From Corynespora cassiicola (Eukaryota > Ascomycota > Dothideomycetes > Pleosporales > Corynesporascaceae): a stretch of 64,000 nt of DNA. Within the stretch, counting starts at the first letter, position 1; each line of letters opens with the position of its first letter. The DNA lies in the NCBI GenBank assembly GCA_022059125.1, contig JAEUWY010000008.1:1736001-1800000 (forward strand), given 5' to 3'. Below, piece by piece: positions 33,151 to 44,091 of this stretch. Below the pieces are notes generated by a model. The model was not told where the DNA came from, did no database searches, and worked only from the letters and a program-made list of their open reading frames with translations. The translations under genes and the position numbers were made by a program.

Positions 33151-33447
33151 AGTCCAGCTCCCTTGCGCGCGTGCCATCCCATCCTCCCCACTCTACCACC
33201 CCGACCCCCCTCGCCCTGAGCCCCTCCGTACGTTAGCCTGCATCTGCCATCCCAAGCCCAAGCCAGTGTGCATGCCGCTAACCGCACTCCCCCGTCAGAC
33301 GTCGCCGTTACACAGTGGTTGCAGTTTCGGCCGCTTAGCCATCGCAGCATCTCCCAGTGACGTGGACGCCAGCGAATAATTGAGCAAAGCGCCAGCGCAC
33401 ACAGCCTCTCCCAGCACGTCGCAGGCCCTGCAGCCCGCCGAATAAAC

Positions 33448-34497
33448 ATGTCTTCCACCCCCCCAAAGAAGGAGGGCGTGGAACCAGGAGCTCAGTCGCC
33501 TGACGATTCGGAGCCGCATATGGATAGAGAAGCTCAGGAAACACAAGCGCAAGGACTCGGGTACGAGTTTGAAGTCAAGGAGCAGGACCGATGGCTCCCA
33601 ATCGCCAATGGTGCGTCGAATCCCCCCAATCCCCCTCCTATTCACGTCCTCCTTTGATTTGGCTGTCCCGTCTGCACGTCGACGGATTGCTGCCACCCGG
33701 CGTCGCTGGATGCCCACAGTCTGTCGAAGCGTCGAATCACGTCCACGGCGTGCCTGGGAAACGGCCGCCCTGCAGCCAGCGTCATGTCGTCCCCTTCCCC
33801 ACACTCCTCCACGTCGCCGCCGCCACAGAGCCATGCAAAGGTCTCGGCCTGCGGTACCGCTTCAGACGCTAATATTCGCAATTTTGCTCCAGTCGCCCGC
33901 ATCATGAAGATGGCTCTCCCCGAAAACGCCAAAATCGCAAAGGAGGCCAAGGAGTGCATGCAGGAGTGCGTGAGCGAGTTCATCTCCTTCATCACGAGCG
34001 AGGGTGAGTCTCCACAGTCCTAGACCGCATGTCCGAGAGCCAGCTGCTGACGTTGGTCCCCGCAGCCTCCGAAAAGTGCCAGCAGGAGAAGCGCAAGACG
34101 GTCAATGGCGAGGACATTCTCTTTGCCATGACCTCGCTTGGATTCGAGAACTATGCCGAAGCGTTGAAGATTTATCTTTCTCGCTACCGCGAGGTAAGCT
34201 GCCAGACTCTTCTTTCCACCCCCCTCCCTGTTCTTCTCCTTTGTTGCCTCAAATTTGGCGAAGACGCTTTTCTGAACTATTGGTATTGATTGGTGGTACG
34301 AGACCCTCCTCGCAAATCAGAACAAACCACCTGGCGGCCAGTTCAATGCAGGCGGGGCCAGCGGGGCCAACCCAGGTGCCAATGCCGGCTCAGAGAATGC
34401 CCAACACGTACTGAGCGGCGACGGGGAAATGGGCGAAAACGACACAGCCTTCGGCTACCCCGTCCATCCCAACGGAAACGGCTCCGCCGACTTCTAA
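33448..34497 (+). CDS. hapC: CCAAT-binding factor subunit HapC (Hap3/NF-YB)
   Basis: Four exons: 33448-33610, 33893-34003, 34066-34193, 34321-34497; 192 aa. HapC is the NF-YB histone-fold subunit that pairs with NF-YC (HapE) and, with HapB, binds CCAAT boxes. It controls iron, redox and carbon/nitrogen programmes in filamentous fungi. The histone fold is complete: [14 protein letters not shown], the [12 protein letters not shown] helix, E-A-S-E-K-C with both conserved Cys positions, and [18 protein letters not shown]. The Gly/Asn-rich C-terminus is poorly conserved, as usual. Intron 1 is long (282 nt); the others are 62 and 127 nt. The 2.7-kb upstream region is unusually long for this window. 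Confidence 0.96.
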
Positions 34498-35753
34498 ACG
34501 CCGCGTCGAGAAAGGAGGGCCAGTTGGAGAGCCACTGTTCGAATCGGGATCTGTCGCTTGCCTACGAGCGGCATCTTGGTCACCGGAAGAGAAGAAGATT
34601 GCGTGATTGATGAGAGCCGGCGCGGCAATGTACGGTACTGAGATTGTACGGTTACTGACGAAGTTGGAAATTCGGAATTGGGTTGGTTGGCCGGGGTCTA
34701 TATCGACTTTGGAGGTCACAGTATTAGTCTCTTTTTTTGTTTTCTAGGAAAAGGACACGAAGGGTTGGGCCAGTCTTGGAAATGCCGCCGGGTACGCCGT
34801 TTATCAGCATTTCTAGTGGACATGTACCTCCCGCCCTCCGTATCAATGCCGGATGGCATGGGATGGGATAGGGTGAGACGATAGCATCGGGCCGTCTTCC
34901 ATCAATGCTATTCGGATCCTTCATTAGCAACTGTCTTTGATTCCGCAGCCTTTTCCCAAGGTATTGGGTTAGACTTCGTTATTGCTCGCGCAATCCCCAC
35001 AACACTAATTGTGCTTTTGTAATTCCCGTCGAAAAGGATATCATTCGCTTGGCACCACCACCCTCATTCTCATCTGCTCTTATTTGCTCGCCCGTCTACA
35101 TTGTCTACACCGTTTGAACCCCGTATAATTGCATACGAATCGCCCCAACGTGCATACATGCATACCTAGGTACCCCCCACCCCCGACGCCGAGACGACCC
35201 AGCCATCCACTTGTCCCACGTGTTCGCGCGCCAACTCCCCCTGCTTGGACCAAATATCCACAGGTACCTAGATACATTAGGTAGGTACCTGCCTACCTAC
35301 CTACATACATCTCCACCCCTCCCATGCTGCTGCTGCTGCTACTGCGACCACTCAGCCGTCGAGCCAACGAAACCCACCCCTCCCGTCGATCACCACGCGC
35401 GGCTACCTACCTGCGGGATGGACGAGCCAGCGCGCGTGTGTCACATGCAGCGTTCCGTTGCAGCGAGCCATCCAGATTTCGACGAGATGGACGCAGGGGT
35501 CGTGTGGACCGAGGGTGGGTTGCGGGCATGGCGATTGGGCGGAGCGGCTTCATGGTTTGGCGTCTCTGTTTCGAGTTGGGGGCACAAAGGGTAAGGGTCC
35601 TGTTTCGCTGCCTGTCATGTACTTGCTGGGGGATGTGTGACATTGGGTCGATAAGCAGACGGACGGGGGTGGGGATATGCGTGTTTAGATCTATGCCATC
35701 TATATGCGTGGATATACAGTTCGGGGAGGGGTGGACGGTGAGAATCAGCGTCG
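34498..35753. other. Convergent spacer between HapC and PFA4
   Basis: 1.26 kb between two convergent stops. It contains a TACCTAGGTA palindrome (35163-35172), a related TACC/GGTA-rich patch at 35263-35310, and a CTG run at 35326-35340. Frames crossing it have no domain. Confidence 0.45.
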
Positions 35754-37299
35754 TCAGGCCCGCATCGCGTCGTGCACTTGCTGGCGTTTGCGCGCCATGA
35801 GCTCGCCAAGCGGTACATCGTCGTCTTTCTCGTCGTAGAACTCAATGTCCTCGTCGACGCCAAAGTCTTTGAGCCGCTCGCCCTCCGAGTTGCGCCATCC
35901 TTCTTCGCCGCTTTGGCTCCCGCCCCCGGTATACCCTTCTTCTTCTTCTTCTTCCTCCTCCTCGCTGCCGAAGCCTGCCGAATCGTCGTCTTCGTCGAGG
36001 TCGTGGGCACCACCAGGCACGTTGTCTATGAATTGCTCGACCCGGTCGCGTGCGACTTGCTCCTCGAGGCGCTGGACAAAGGGCTTGCGCCGCCGGAACT
36101 CGTCTTCTTGCTGGCGCTGTTGGAATGCTGCGAGGTGGTCACTGGCGGACAGCGAGGAGTCGTTGTAGGTGAATGCTTCTGAGGGGTCGGATGAGGGTTT
36201 GACGGTTTGGCGGCGATAGGACCTGTCTGGGTCCGGGGGTGGCCAAGTCAGGTTAGGAGAATTGAAGTCGTTGGTCGGGAAGGAGAGGCCGGTGGACAAA
36301 GAAGGGGTCGGGTGGAAGGGATTAAACCAAGCTATGGGCTAGGGAGTTGTCAGCTCTGTATGCTTCCATTTTTCTTTTGTGAAGCTTACGTTCCATGTCC
36401 CCATACCCTGGACAATGTTTGCCCAGATACCAATATCATAGGGGAATTCTTGTTTCTCGATCCGCACACGAGTTCCGTCTGGTGTTTGGAGGAAGCCGCC
36501 AAAATGCCGGGCACGTCGGAGAAGGGTGCGGTGACGTTCGATTTCCCAGCCCTCAATTGTTGTCGTATTGACAGCCAAGCACCAGATATTACGGACAAAA
36601 AGAACGAATAAGGCAAAAAGAGTAATGGTGTTTGCAATGGCTGCCACAACAAGGTGAGCTATTTGGAATTTGGAAGGACCAAGATATGCTGGGAGACCAC
36701 GGTTCTCCCAGAGGAAACTGATGCGGAGGTAGAGGAGATAGAAAAGAAATCCAAGCCCGCTTGATGCATAGAAGAGGAAGCGGATAAAGTGTGGGAACGT
36801 CGTGTGGGAGACACAATTGGCGGTCCAAGGGCAATGGTGATCCATTTTGGGTATGCATCTATGAAAACATCAGCTAAAGATCTTAAGTTGGGACAGGCAG
36901 AGAATCACAGCCACAGATGTTTGTACATCGTTCGTGAATAACCCATGATACAGCCATAACTTACCTTTTGCATTCCTTACAGTGATGGGCTCTCGGCGGC
37001 TTTGGGGCTTCGCATTTCCGGCACCATTTCCTAGACTGGATGGCTTTCCTCTCCTTCCCATCCGTATCTAATGGATCATACTCTTCGGCATCATCCTTCT
37101 TTTTAGGTATCTGCCCAGGATCCACGAAAACAGTTTTGGTATACGTTATGAAAATGCAGGCTAGGAGAACATTCGCCGCAATTAGCTCATTCTTGGTCAG
37201 TGGGGCTGGTTCTAGCTGCAGAAGAAGCCATTGAGATGGATACCCAAGGAACGCAATCAACACATAGACTGACGGCACGAAAAGCTGTGAAAGCGACAT
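35754..37299 (-). CDS. pfa4: Pfa4-like DHHC palmitoyltransferase
   Basis: Three exons: 36965-37299, 36390-36858, 35754-36338; 462 aa. Pfa4 is an ER protein S-acyltransferase; in yeast its client is chitin synthase Chs3. Two N-terminal membrane helices precede the cysteine-rich domain (WCRKCEAPKPPRAHHC, DHHCPWTANC), whose DHHC tetrad sits just after the exon 1/2 junction. Two more helices follow, then the Pfa4-type L-T-W-P-P-P-D-P-D-R motif. The exon 2/3 join uses the CCCTAG acceptor (intron 36339-36389, branch CTGAC); the nearer TAG six bases on would break the frame. The C-tail has an uninterrupted nine-Glu run. It is divergent from ALG12 over 207 bp. Confidence 0.92.
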
Positions 37300-37506
37300 T
37301 GTGGAGGTTGGGACGGAGGTCGTGGATGATCGACGAAGCCCCCGGTCGCGCTTACCTTAGTGCGACGCCGAGGCACGTGATTGGACACCTTGCGCGTACC
37401 TAGGTACGCAAGCCATCACCAGCGTCCACTCCTCCATCCCATCCATCATCATTCCATCTCCATTGGCTGTGGAGCTTCCTGGAGCTTCATTTATAGTAGA
37501 GTGGTC
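37300..37506. promoter_or_regulatory. Bidirectional promoter, PFA4 / ALG12
   Basis: 207 bp. It holds an E-box CACGTG abutting an inverted CCAAT box (CACGTGATTGG at 37375-37385), the palindrome TACCTAGGTA (37397-37406), and a second inverted CCAAT (ATTGG) near 37463. Both genes serve the secretory pathway. CCAAT sites are targets of the HapC complex in general; use here is inferred. Confidence 0.55.
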
Positions 37507-39328
37507 ATGGCACGCCTTGAGTGGGTGTTCTACCTGCTTATTCCGACTTTCATTTTGCTTCATCTATTCGTATCCCCTTACACAAAGGTCGAGGAATCAT
37601 TTAATATCCAAGCCATCCATGATATCCTTGTCCACGGCATTCCCACAGAAAACGTTGCACAATTCTTCGATGCGAACTATGACCATGTCTCATTCCCGGG
37701 ATCCGTGCCACGAACATTCACGGGCGCTCTGATGCTCTCTGGGCTTTCCAAACCATGGATTGGATTTCTGAAGTCAACTGCACAGCTGCAGTTGCTAGGT
37801 AGATGCAAGCATGTGGAATATTCAGTTTCTGTGCTGACAATACTCTAGCTCGTGGGGTTTTGGGTCTACTGAATGCGTTCGCGCTTATTTCGCTCGCGAG
37901 AAGCGTGCAGAAAGCATTCGGCACGAGTGCTGGCATCTGGTACGCCTTGTTCCAGGCCAGCCAATTTCATGTCATATACTATGCATCCAGGACCCTACCA
38001 AACATGTTTGCTCTTATCTTCAGTGAGTATATTCGTCTCTACTGGGCATGAATATGACTGACTAGACTTTTGTAGGCACAATAGCCTTGCAAAGTTTACT
38101 TACTGCATATGTTGCTCCCTGGGCCAGCATGAAGTGTTACAGGCTCTGCCTTTATCTTCTCACCTTATCAGGTGTCATATTCCGCTCGGAACTAGCCATA
38201 TTGGTTGGCACAATTACATTGTACCTGCTCATCAGCCAGGGCATCTCTATTCCTAAAGTCATCATACCGGCTGGTCTTGGAGGCCTTGCTATTGGCCTCC
38301 TTTGTACAGTGCCTATAGACTCGTTCTTCTGGCAGTCTATCCCAATCTGGCCCGAATGGACCGCCTTTTATTACAACACGATCCAAGGACATTCTGCGGA
38401 TTGGGGAATCTCCCCTTGGCACTACTACTTTGCGAATGCTCTTCCCAGACTACTCCTCAACCCCACCACGTACCTCGTCTGTATCCCTATAGCAGTCATC
38501 AATCCAGCCACTCGCAGGCGTAGTCTGGACCTTAGTATCCCTTTACTGAGTTTTGTCGGGATATACAGCTTTCTTCCTCACAAGGAATGGCGATTCATTA
38601 TTTATGTGGTACCTGGTTTGACCGCTGTTGCCGCCGCAGGTGCATCCTGGATTTGGACACGAAGGGCAAAGTCTGTAATCTATGCATTATTGAGTCTTGT
38701 CCTCGTAAGCTCGGTACTCGTCTCCTTGATCGCCTCTACAGCGCTCCTGGCCATTTCGAGTCTCAACTATCCCGGCGGTGAAGCACTCGACATTCTCCAT
38801 TACGGTATCAATCATCCCGAAGGCCAGCACTTCAAGGTTTATTTTGATAACCTCGCTTGCCAAACAGGCGTGACTCGGTTCTTGGAGAGCCATGATGGAC
38901 CGCAGACGGTGTTGGATGTGCTGGAGACACAGGACCTCAAGAACAAGAGGACATGGACGTATGATAAGACTGAAGATGCTGAGGAGCTTCGCGATCCGCT
39001 TTTCTGGACCAAGTTCGATTACGTATTGGCAGAGAGGCCAGAAAAGGTGATCGGCAAGTGGGATGTCAGACACACTGTGTACGGCTTCAGCGGGGTGCGG
39101 CTTTTGAGGCCCGGCGAGAAGAGCGGAGGTGGAGCAAAGCGTTTAAATGCTGCTGGTCGGGAAGAGATTGTTTCGCAGGGTCTTGTATCTGGCATCGCAA
39201 GTGCATGGCGGAAGCTAGAGGGGCTCCTGAGGGAGAAACTGTTGAGGGGCTGGTGGGCAGAGGTGAAGATGGAGCCGAAAATCAGCATTCTGAAGAGTCA
39301 AAAAGTTATCGCAGAACGGATTTCGTAG
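37507..39328 (+). CDS. alg12: Alg12, dolichyl-P-mannose:Man7GlcNAc2-PP-dolichol alpha-1,6-mannosyltransferase
   Basis: Three exons: 37507-37798, 37849-38022, 38076-39328; 572 aa, introns of 50 and 53 nt. A GT22-family multi-spanning ER membrane enzyme that adds the eighth mannose to the lipid-linked N-glycan precursor. The first luminal loop has the family motif [14 protein letters not shown] (acidic pair as catalytic candidates), followed by [28 protein letters not shown] closes the membrane region. At least eight hydrophobic segments are visible. A soluble C-terminal domain with F-D-Y-V-L-A-E and a basic tail follows. The start [13 protein letters not shown] was chosen because upstream in-frame codons lie in the shared promoter. 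Confidence 0.93.
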
Positions 39329-39558
39329 TTACCAAATCAAAAGCGTGCGTTGCTGGTGCTTTCCATTGAAGCTTCCACAATCCAAGTCGCCGCTTGAAGC
39401 TCCGCGATCTCTCCGGCGTTGCTGGTTGCTACCCCGCCATTGCCCCACTACAAACGTCTGCTGTCGCGCGGACTCGATTTTCTAGACCCCCCTACCTACT
39501 CGCAATACAATCATAATCCCACTTGTATTTTCTCGGATCTCGACATCAGTATCTCAGC

Positions 39559-40320
39559 ATGGCCTCGGAAACGTATCCTAAACAGGTCAACTACTGCGGA
39601 GGTTCGTGGCTGCTTGCGAACGCGTCGGTCCACGACTTGCTAACCCAACCTAGTCTGCAGTCTCCCACCTGAAGTAGGTAGGACACGGAGACACTTCAAT
39701 CTCTTGCAATATGCTAACGTACTCGATTTACAGTACTGCGAGTTTGGCGGGACAACGAAGAAGTGCGAGGAATGGCTTCACGACAACCACCCAGACATGC
39801 ATAGCAAGCTGTATTCGCAAGGTATGGAGCACGCGACTGAGACTTGGCATGGATCCCATTCGTTTTCCTGACCTGGAATGAGCTTTATACTGAGTTTCCA
39901 ACAGAAGCACTTGAGCAGAACCTCTCCTCCCTCTCTGTCGACGCCCAAAAACGTGCCGAAAAGGACGCGCAGAAGAAAGCCGCGAAAGCCGCCAATGCCG
40001 AGGCGCGCGCTCAGGAACAACGCGAAAACTCCAAAGTCCTCATCAAGCGCATCGAGCGTAACAAGCGCAAATACGTCACGGCAGTGCAGGGTCTCGAGGC
40101 ATTCGGTCTCGATATCAAGAAAGTGGCCAAAGACTTTGGCAAGAAGTTCGCCACAGGAAGTAGCGTCACAAAGCTGCCAGGTGGCGGGGAGGAAATTACT
40201 GTCCAGGGTGATCTAAGTGATGACATCTTCGACTTCGTCGTGGATAATTACAAGAATGTCCCGGAGGACAATGTGGAATGCATCGAGGATAAGAAGAAGA
40301 AGGCAGCGCCTACTGCTTGA
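39559..40320 (+). CDS. tma22: Tma22, DENR-type translation machinery-associated protein (SUI1 domain)
   Basis: Four exons: 39559-39601, 39654-39673 (a 20-nt micro-exon), 39734-39821, 39905-40320; 188 aa. Tma22/DENR pairs with Tma20/MCT-1 to recycle 40S subunits and remove deacylated tRNA after termination. The N-terminus supplies the zinc site (NYCGVC, YCEF, KKCEEWL); the C-terminus is the SUI1/eIF1 fold (R-I-E-R-N-K-R-K-Y-V-T...G-L-E-A-F-G-L-D...F-A-T-G-S-S-V). Without the micro-exon the first zinc-binding loop is not formed. The upstream gene ALG12 is co-oriented, 230 bp away. Confidence 0.94.
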
Positions 40321-42675
40321 GACATGGCGTTGTATACAAGGGGTACGAACTTGCATATATTGTCAGGAGAATGGAGTTGAATCAGCTGTTTAGCGCAGCA
40401 CAGGTATCACGTGGATAAGACTGTCTACCCAGGTACGGTACGTCTAGTGTCGCAATGTTGGGACGAGGGTGGGTACTCTGGGAATTGCACAAGGAATGAG
40501 AGATGAAAATGATCTATGAGTCAATCATGTCCCACTTATCGTACCATGCTTAGGTAGTTAAAGCTGTGCCCAAAGTGTGCCCCTACAAAACGAAATTGCA
40601 GGTAGCCCAACCCAAAAAAACTCACTTCCTGCACCATAGGCTGCACAAATAGCTCGCGAGTATTTGATTACCTAGGTAGTTCTGAGGTTGAGAGCTTCAA
40701 GCTTGGCTGTTGACCCCTACGAGCCACTGAACAAATGCTCACCAAGTTTTACCACATTCCTCATCACCAACCACAGTTTGCCATATAGTCGATGGATAAT
40801 CCCGGACACATGCCCACTTCTAGAAAACGCACGGCCCTGGGGCAGCCAACATCCTCAGGATCCATCTCAACACATTTCATGGCCCGTTTGCTACCGGCGC
40901 GCAAGCCATTTTCAGCACTCTTGACCCAAATTCAATGGGCCCAGCGAACCATCTACCCCGGTGGCAAATTTTGGCGCATGTATTTAAAATGCCTTTCCCC
41001 CGCCAAAGAGAAGTTTCGATCTTTGCTCTCTAGCAAGATCCAGTCTCAGCGGGACACTGATCATTTCCTTTCTCTGAATCCCTAGCCGGACTGGGAAATG
41101 CGGTTTCCTAGACGAACTATCTAGCCTCTTTTACAAACCCTTCCCCTCCTCGATGTCGGTGGACCAAAGCATATCCTATTGCGGGATAATACCCGAGACA
41201 GCTGAATCTTTCTACTCGTCCCGATACAGGCGAACGAATCCAACGCGTATCTGAAGACCTGTCGTGGTACCAAGGCTCCTTGACATTTTTTGAAGAGCTT
41301 GGAATCAAGTGGAAGATTTCGGGGACATGGCAGAAGAGGTTGGGCACTTCAAGAGATGTTAGTTTTCCCTGGAAAAGAAGTCACGAGCCCAATCAAACTC
41401 CAAGAACCACGGTCTGACAACAGCTAGAAGAAAAAAGGTAAGCGCAAAATAGGTGTATACACGGCTGGAAAGTATCCGTATCCATCTTATGGCAAACCCG
41501 ACTGTTGAGCCTGTTCCAGGCATGCAGGCACCAATAGGCGGCCACCAGGCTGCCGCTGCAGGGGAACAAGCAGAACCACGCCAAATTTGCTACAGTTACT
41601 CAGCCCGAATGCCATAGCCGACACGAAAAACAACCTCCAATGCATGGAGCTAGCTTCAGCAGATCAAAACCGTCCATGGTATCCTAACAGCGGGAGCTTC
41701 ATTACGCATCCGAGCCTCTGTTGGGGCAGCCAAGAAGCTCAGCCCCTGGCGAGACTGCGGGGATTCCTCTTACATTGGCTTCTTTTACGTGTGCTCGCTG
41801 GAAACAACAGGGTGGCCAGGCACAACAAAGCCGCATCTTATTGTTCCAGGCTTCACATCTCCATTGCGACGGTGAAATCGAGCAGTGTCAGGGGAGCGGG
41901 CCAATCAGAAAGGCCGGGGGATCGTCGGGTGTGCATTAGCGCTGCGGCTCTGTGGTAGCGCAGGCTTGGCCTTGGGTCATCGTCCGAGTGTTTTATACCG
42001 ACGCTGCCTCACAAACCCCCAACCTACCTACTCTTCTTGCGCACCCAACCGTTCCTGCGCCCGCCATCCCCACCACGCTAGAGTCCCAACCTGCGCCTGG
42101 CCAAGCATATAAGGACCCCCGGCTCCCGCCCTTTTCCTCAGAGCTCCCAGCGTCCCGAGACCACTTGCTGCCACCGCAAACACCCGACCCACCCTTCTTG
42201 CGCACCCAATCGTCCCTGCGCCCGCTGCTTCCAGCACGCTAGAGCCCCAGCCTGCGCCTGCTCAAGCATATAAGGACCCCCGATCCCCCCCTTGTCCCTC
42301 AGAACTCCCAGCGTCCCGACACCACTTTCTGCTACTACAGCAAGCTACCACAAGCCACCGTCGACCACCATCAACCACAACGGCTACAGCCATAACCGCT
42401 GCCTGCCACTACCTCTGCCACCACTTCTGTGCACACTACCTGCACTTGCTCAATCACAAAGAGCTCCTGGACTTGATCTGCTAGCCAGAGATCTCCAGCG
42501 TTCAGACACCACTTTCTGAACTCACAACCACAACCGCTGCTGCTGCTGTCACCGCCTTTCTCTCAACAGGCACATCACATTATTTCCGGCTACCCAAACC
42601 GTCACACACCTCGCGCATCTTACAAGCGCCATACTCTCAAATCTTCGAGCCACTTCTCGACTTCATACACAAGCC
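40321..42675. other. Spacer and promoter region of the Mex67-like gene
   Basis: No gene is supported before 42676. A TACCTAGGTA palindrome lies at 40669-40678. The right part (42030-42520) is a tandem duplication carrying TATA boxes (separate entry). From 42300 to 42675 the sequence is CA/CT-rich with no ATG, which fits a scanning leader. Confidence 0.5.
42033..42530 (+). repeat. Tandem 161-bp duplication with duplicated TATA box, plus partial third copy
   Basis: Unit 1 (from 42033) and unit 2 (from 42194) match at a constant 161-bp offset, including CTTCTTGCGCACCCAA, CACGCTAGAG, and AAGCATATAAGGACCCCCG. The TATAAG boxes lie at 42108 and 42269. The block CAGCGTCC(C)GA(C/G)ACCACTT recurs at ~42147 and ~42310, and as a diverged fragment at ~42497. 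Copies differ by scattered substitutions. Confidence 0.85.
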
Positions 42676-43560
42676 ATGCCTCCCGCCACTGCGCCCCGTC
42701 GCCATGGCGGCATCCGCAAGCACCAACAGCAGCAGAGACGCGATCGCGACGGCGACATAGTCATGGGCGCAGCTCCTCGCTCTGGCACATCATCCGCACC
42801 TCGAAATACAGATGGTACCAAGGGACCGCGCCCAGCTCGTCCCGCTCCGCGCAACAACGCCGAGAATGGTCATGACCCTGCTCGGCCCGCCAATAGCCTT
42901 GCAGAGGTAAAGGTCACGGGATGGACCGAGTCCAGCGAGATTGGAAAACTCGTCAATTTCCTCGAGCGCCATTCAGCCCGTCGTAGTCAAAAAGCGACCA
43001 GGGGCGGCGTCCATCCTAAAATGATTAAGCGCCATGAAGTTTCAGGCTCAGTCCTCCGTCTCTTTGTTAGAACGGATGACGTTACACCATTCGGCAAGAT
43101 CAATGGATTCACCTTCACATCTTCAGCGGGTAGCCAAAAGCTTCGCATCACCGGGCCTGGTATTCGTACAAAGTCATCAAACGAATCTCCACCGCCCACC
43201 ACAGCGTCGCAGAATGCCGACACATCAACTACTACAAATTCACAACATACCGACACTGTGGCAGCAACACCGGCGGCAGCGCCAGCACAAGCACAAGCAC
43301 AAGCAGCGCTAGCCCCAACACAGTCAGCACCAGCACCGGTAGCGGCAGTAGCACCGGAAGCAGCAACACTCTCTGCACAGCCATCTTTCCCAGGCTTCAC
43401 CCAAGAGCAAGAGGCGATGATCACATACGTCATCGAAGCCACCAGGTTAAAGCGAGAACTCGCAATCCAGTGCCTCGAAGCAGGCGCATGGAATATCGAA
43501 ACGGCAGCGCAGCTATTCAACGCACAGAAGGACAATCTACCAGCTGACGCTTTCATGTAG
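42676..43560 (+). CDS. Mini-Mex67-like protein: N-terminal RNA-binding region plus TAP-C/UBA-like domain only
   Basis: Intronless, 294 aa. Residues 1-60 are Arg/Gly/Gln-rich with the R-D-R-D-G-D-I-V-M element seen near the N-terminus of fungal Mex67. Residues ~75-150 look like the degenerate RRM of that protein (L-A-E-V-K-V-T-G-W-T-E-S, L-V-N-F-L-E-R, L-R-L-F-V-R-T-D-D, I-N-G-F-T-F). An Ala/Gln/Thr-rich linker follows, and residues ~237-294 are a TAP-C/UBA-like domain (F-T-Q-E-Q-E-A-M-I, C-L-E-A-G-A-W-N-I-E-T-A-A-Q-L-F, L-P-A-D-A-F-M). Mex67 is the mRNA export receptor; its LRR and NTF2-like domains are absent here. The start is supported by a 376-nt upstream stretch without ATG. It may be a retro-derived paralogue or a competitor at nucleoporins (inference). 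Confidence 0.7.
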   Translation: MPPATAPRRHGGIRKHQQQQRRDRDGDIVMGAAPRSGTSSAPRNTDGTKGPRPARPAPRNNAENGHDPARPANSLAEVKVTGWTESSEIGKLVNFLERHSARRSQKATRGGVHPKMIKRHEVSGSVLRLFVRTDDVTPFGKINGFTFTSSAGSQKLRITGPGIRTKSSNESPPPTTASQNADTSTTTNSQHTDTVAATPAAAPAQAQAQAALAPTQSAPAPVAAVAPEAATLSAQPSFPGFTQEQEAMITYVIEATRLKRELAIQCLEAGAWNIETAAQLFNAQKDNLPADAFM

Positions 43561-44091
43561 GTCGTGATTGCTGATGCCATGGAGATTTGTGTCTGAGTGT
43601 ACGCCTTTTTTTCTCGAAGTGGTTCATATATCTACAACAATCTGATTTGGAGTTTGATCGATTTCTCTTGGACGGCTGAAGTCTTTCGCATCGGAGAGAG
43701 GTGGAACAAAACTGCATGGATTTCGAATGGGAGTATTGTGGTTCATCACATGGGTTTCTTGTATTAGAGCGTTTTCTGCATGGGTACAAGGCGTTGAGCG
43801 AGGAGATACCAAAATCAATCAGATTCACTCCTGTCTACAGACAGGGTTTATATTAACCGAGTTCCACTTTTTGCGACTAGAATCTGACGTGAACGAGGAA
43901 AATTAACAAGGGTGTGATAACAATATAATTGACTGACCATCCAGCCTGTGACAGATGTTACTGACATTCACTCACTTGCGTGCACTTGCTTTCGTGAAAG
44001 CATCAAGCCCCCCAACACACTTAGTTACTGGCTTCGACCCGTATTCAAGCCAGCGCAGATCTTTTCATATTCGCAAACCACCCCTAACGCC
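43561..44091. other. Spacer before the cytochrome P450 gene
   Basis: 531 bp with only short frames. It should hold the mini-Mex67 3' UTR and the P450 promoter. No TATA or repeat is obvious. Confidence 0.4.

Larger units (their letters stand above)
30750..33447. other. 2.7-kb GC-rich low-complexity region upstream of HapC
   Basis: Overlapping open frames on both strands here reflect base composition, not genes. Visible structure: pentamer and tetramer tandem repeats at 32165-32212, a GCT run at 32222-32243, GGCAG/ACAGG pentamers at 32266-32314, CCGCAGT-like repeats at 32717-32760, and an 18-C run at 33133-33150. A strong donor-like CAACAG|GTAAGT at 32898 suggests a 5' UTR intron in the HapC transcript (inference). 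Confidence 0.5.

Noticed and set aside
31864..33177. Long overlapping frames on both strands (up to 264 codons)
   Set aside because: Frames on three registers translate the same microsatellites and C/G-rich tracts into low-complexity peptides. Composition explains them.
34541..34556. tRNA B-box-like GTTCGAATC
   Set aside because: No A box at a suitable distance and no cloverleaf could be drawn around it; it lies in the HapC 3' flank.
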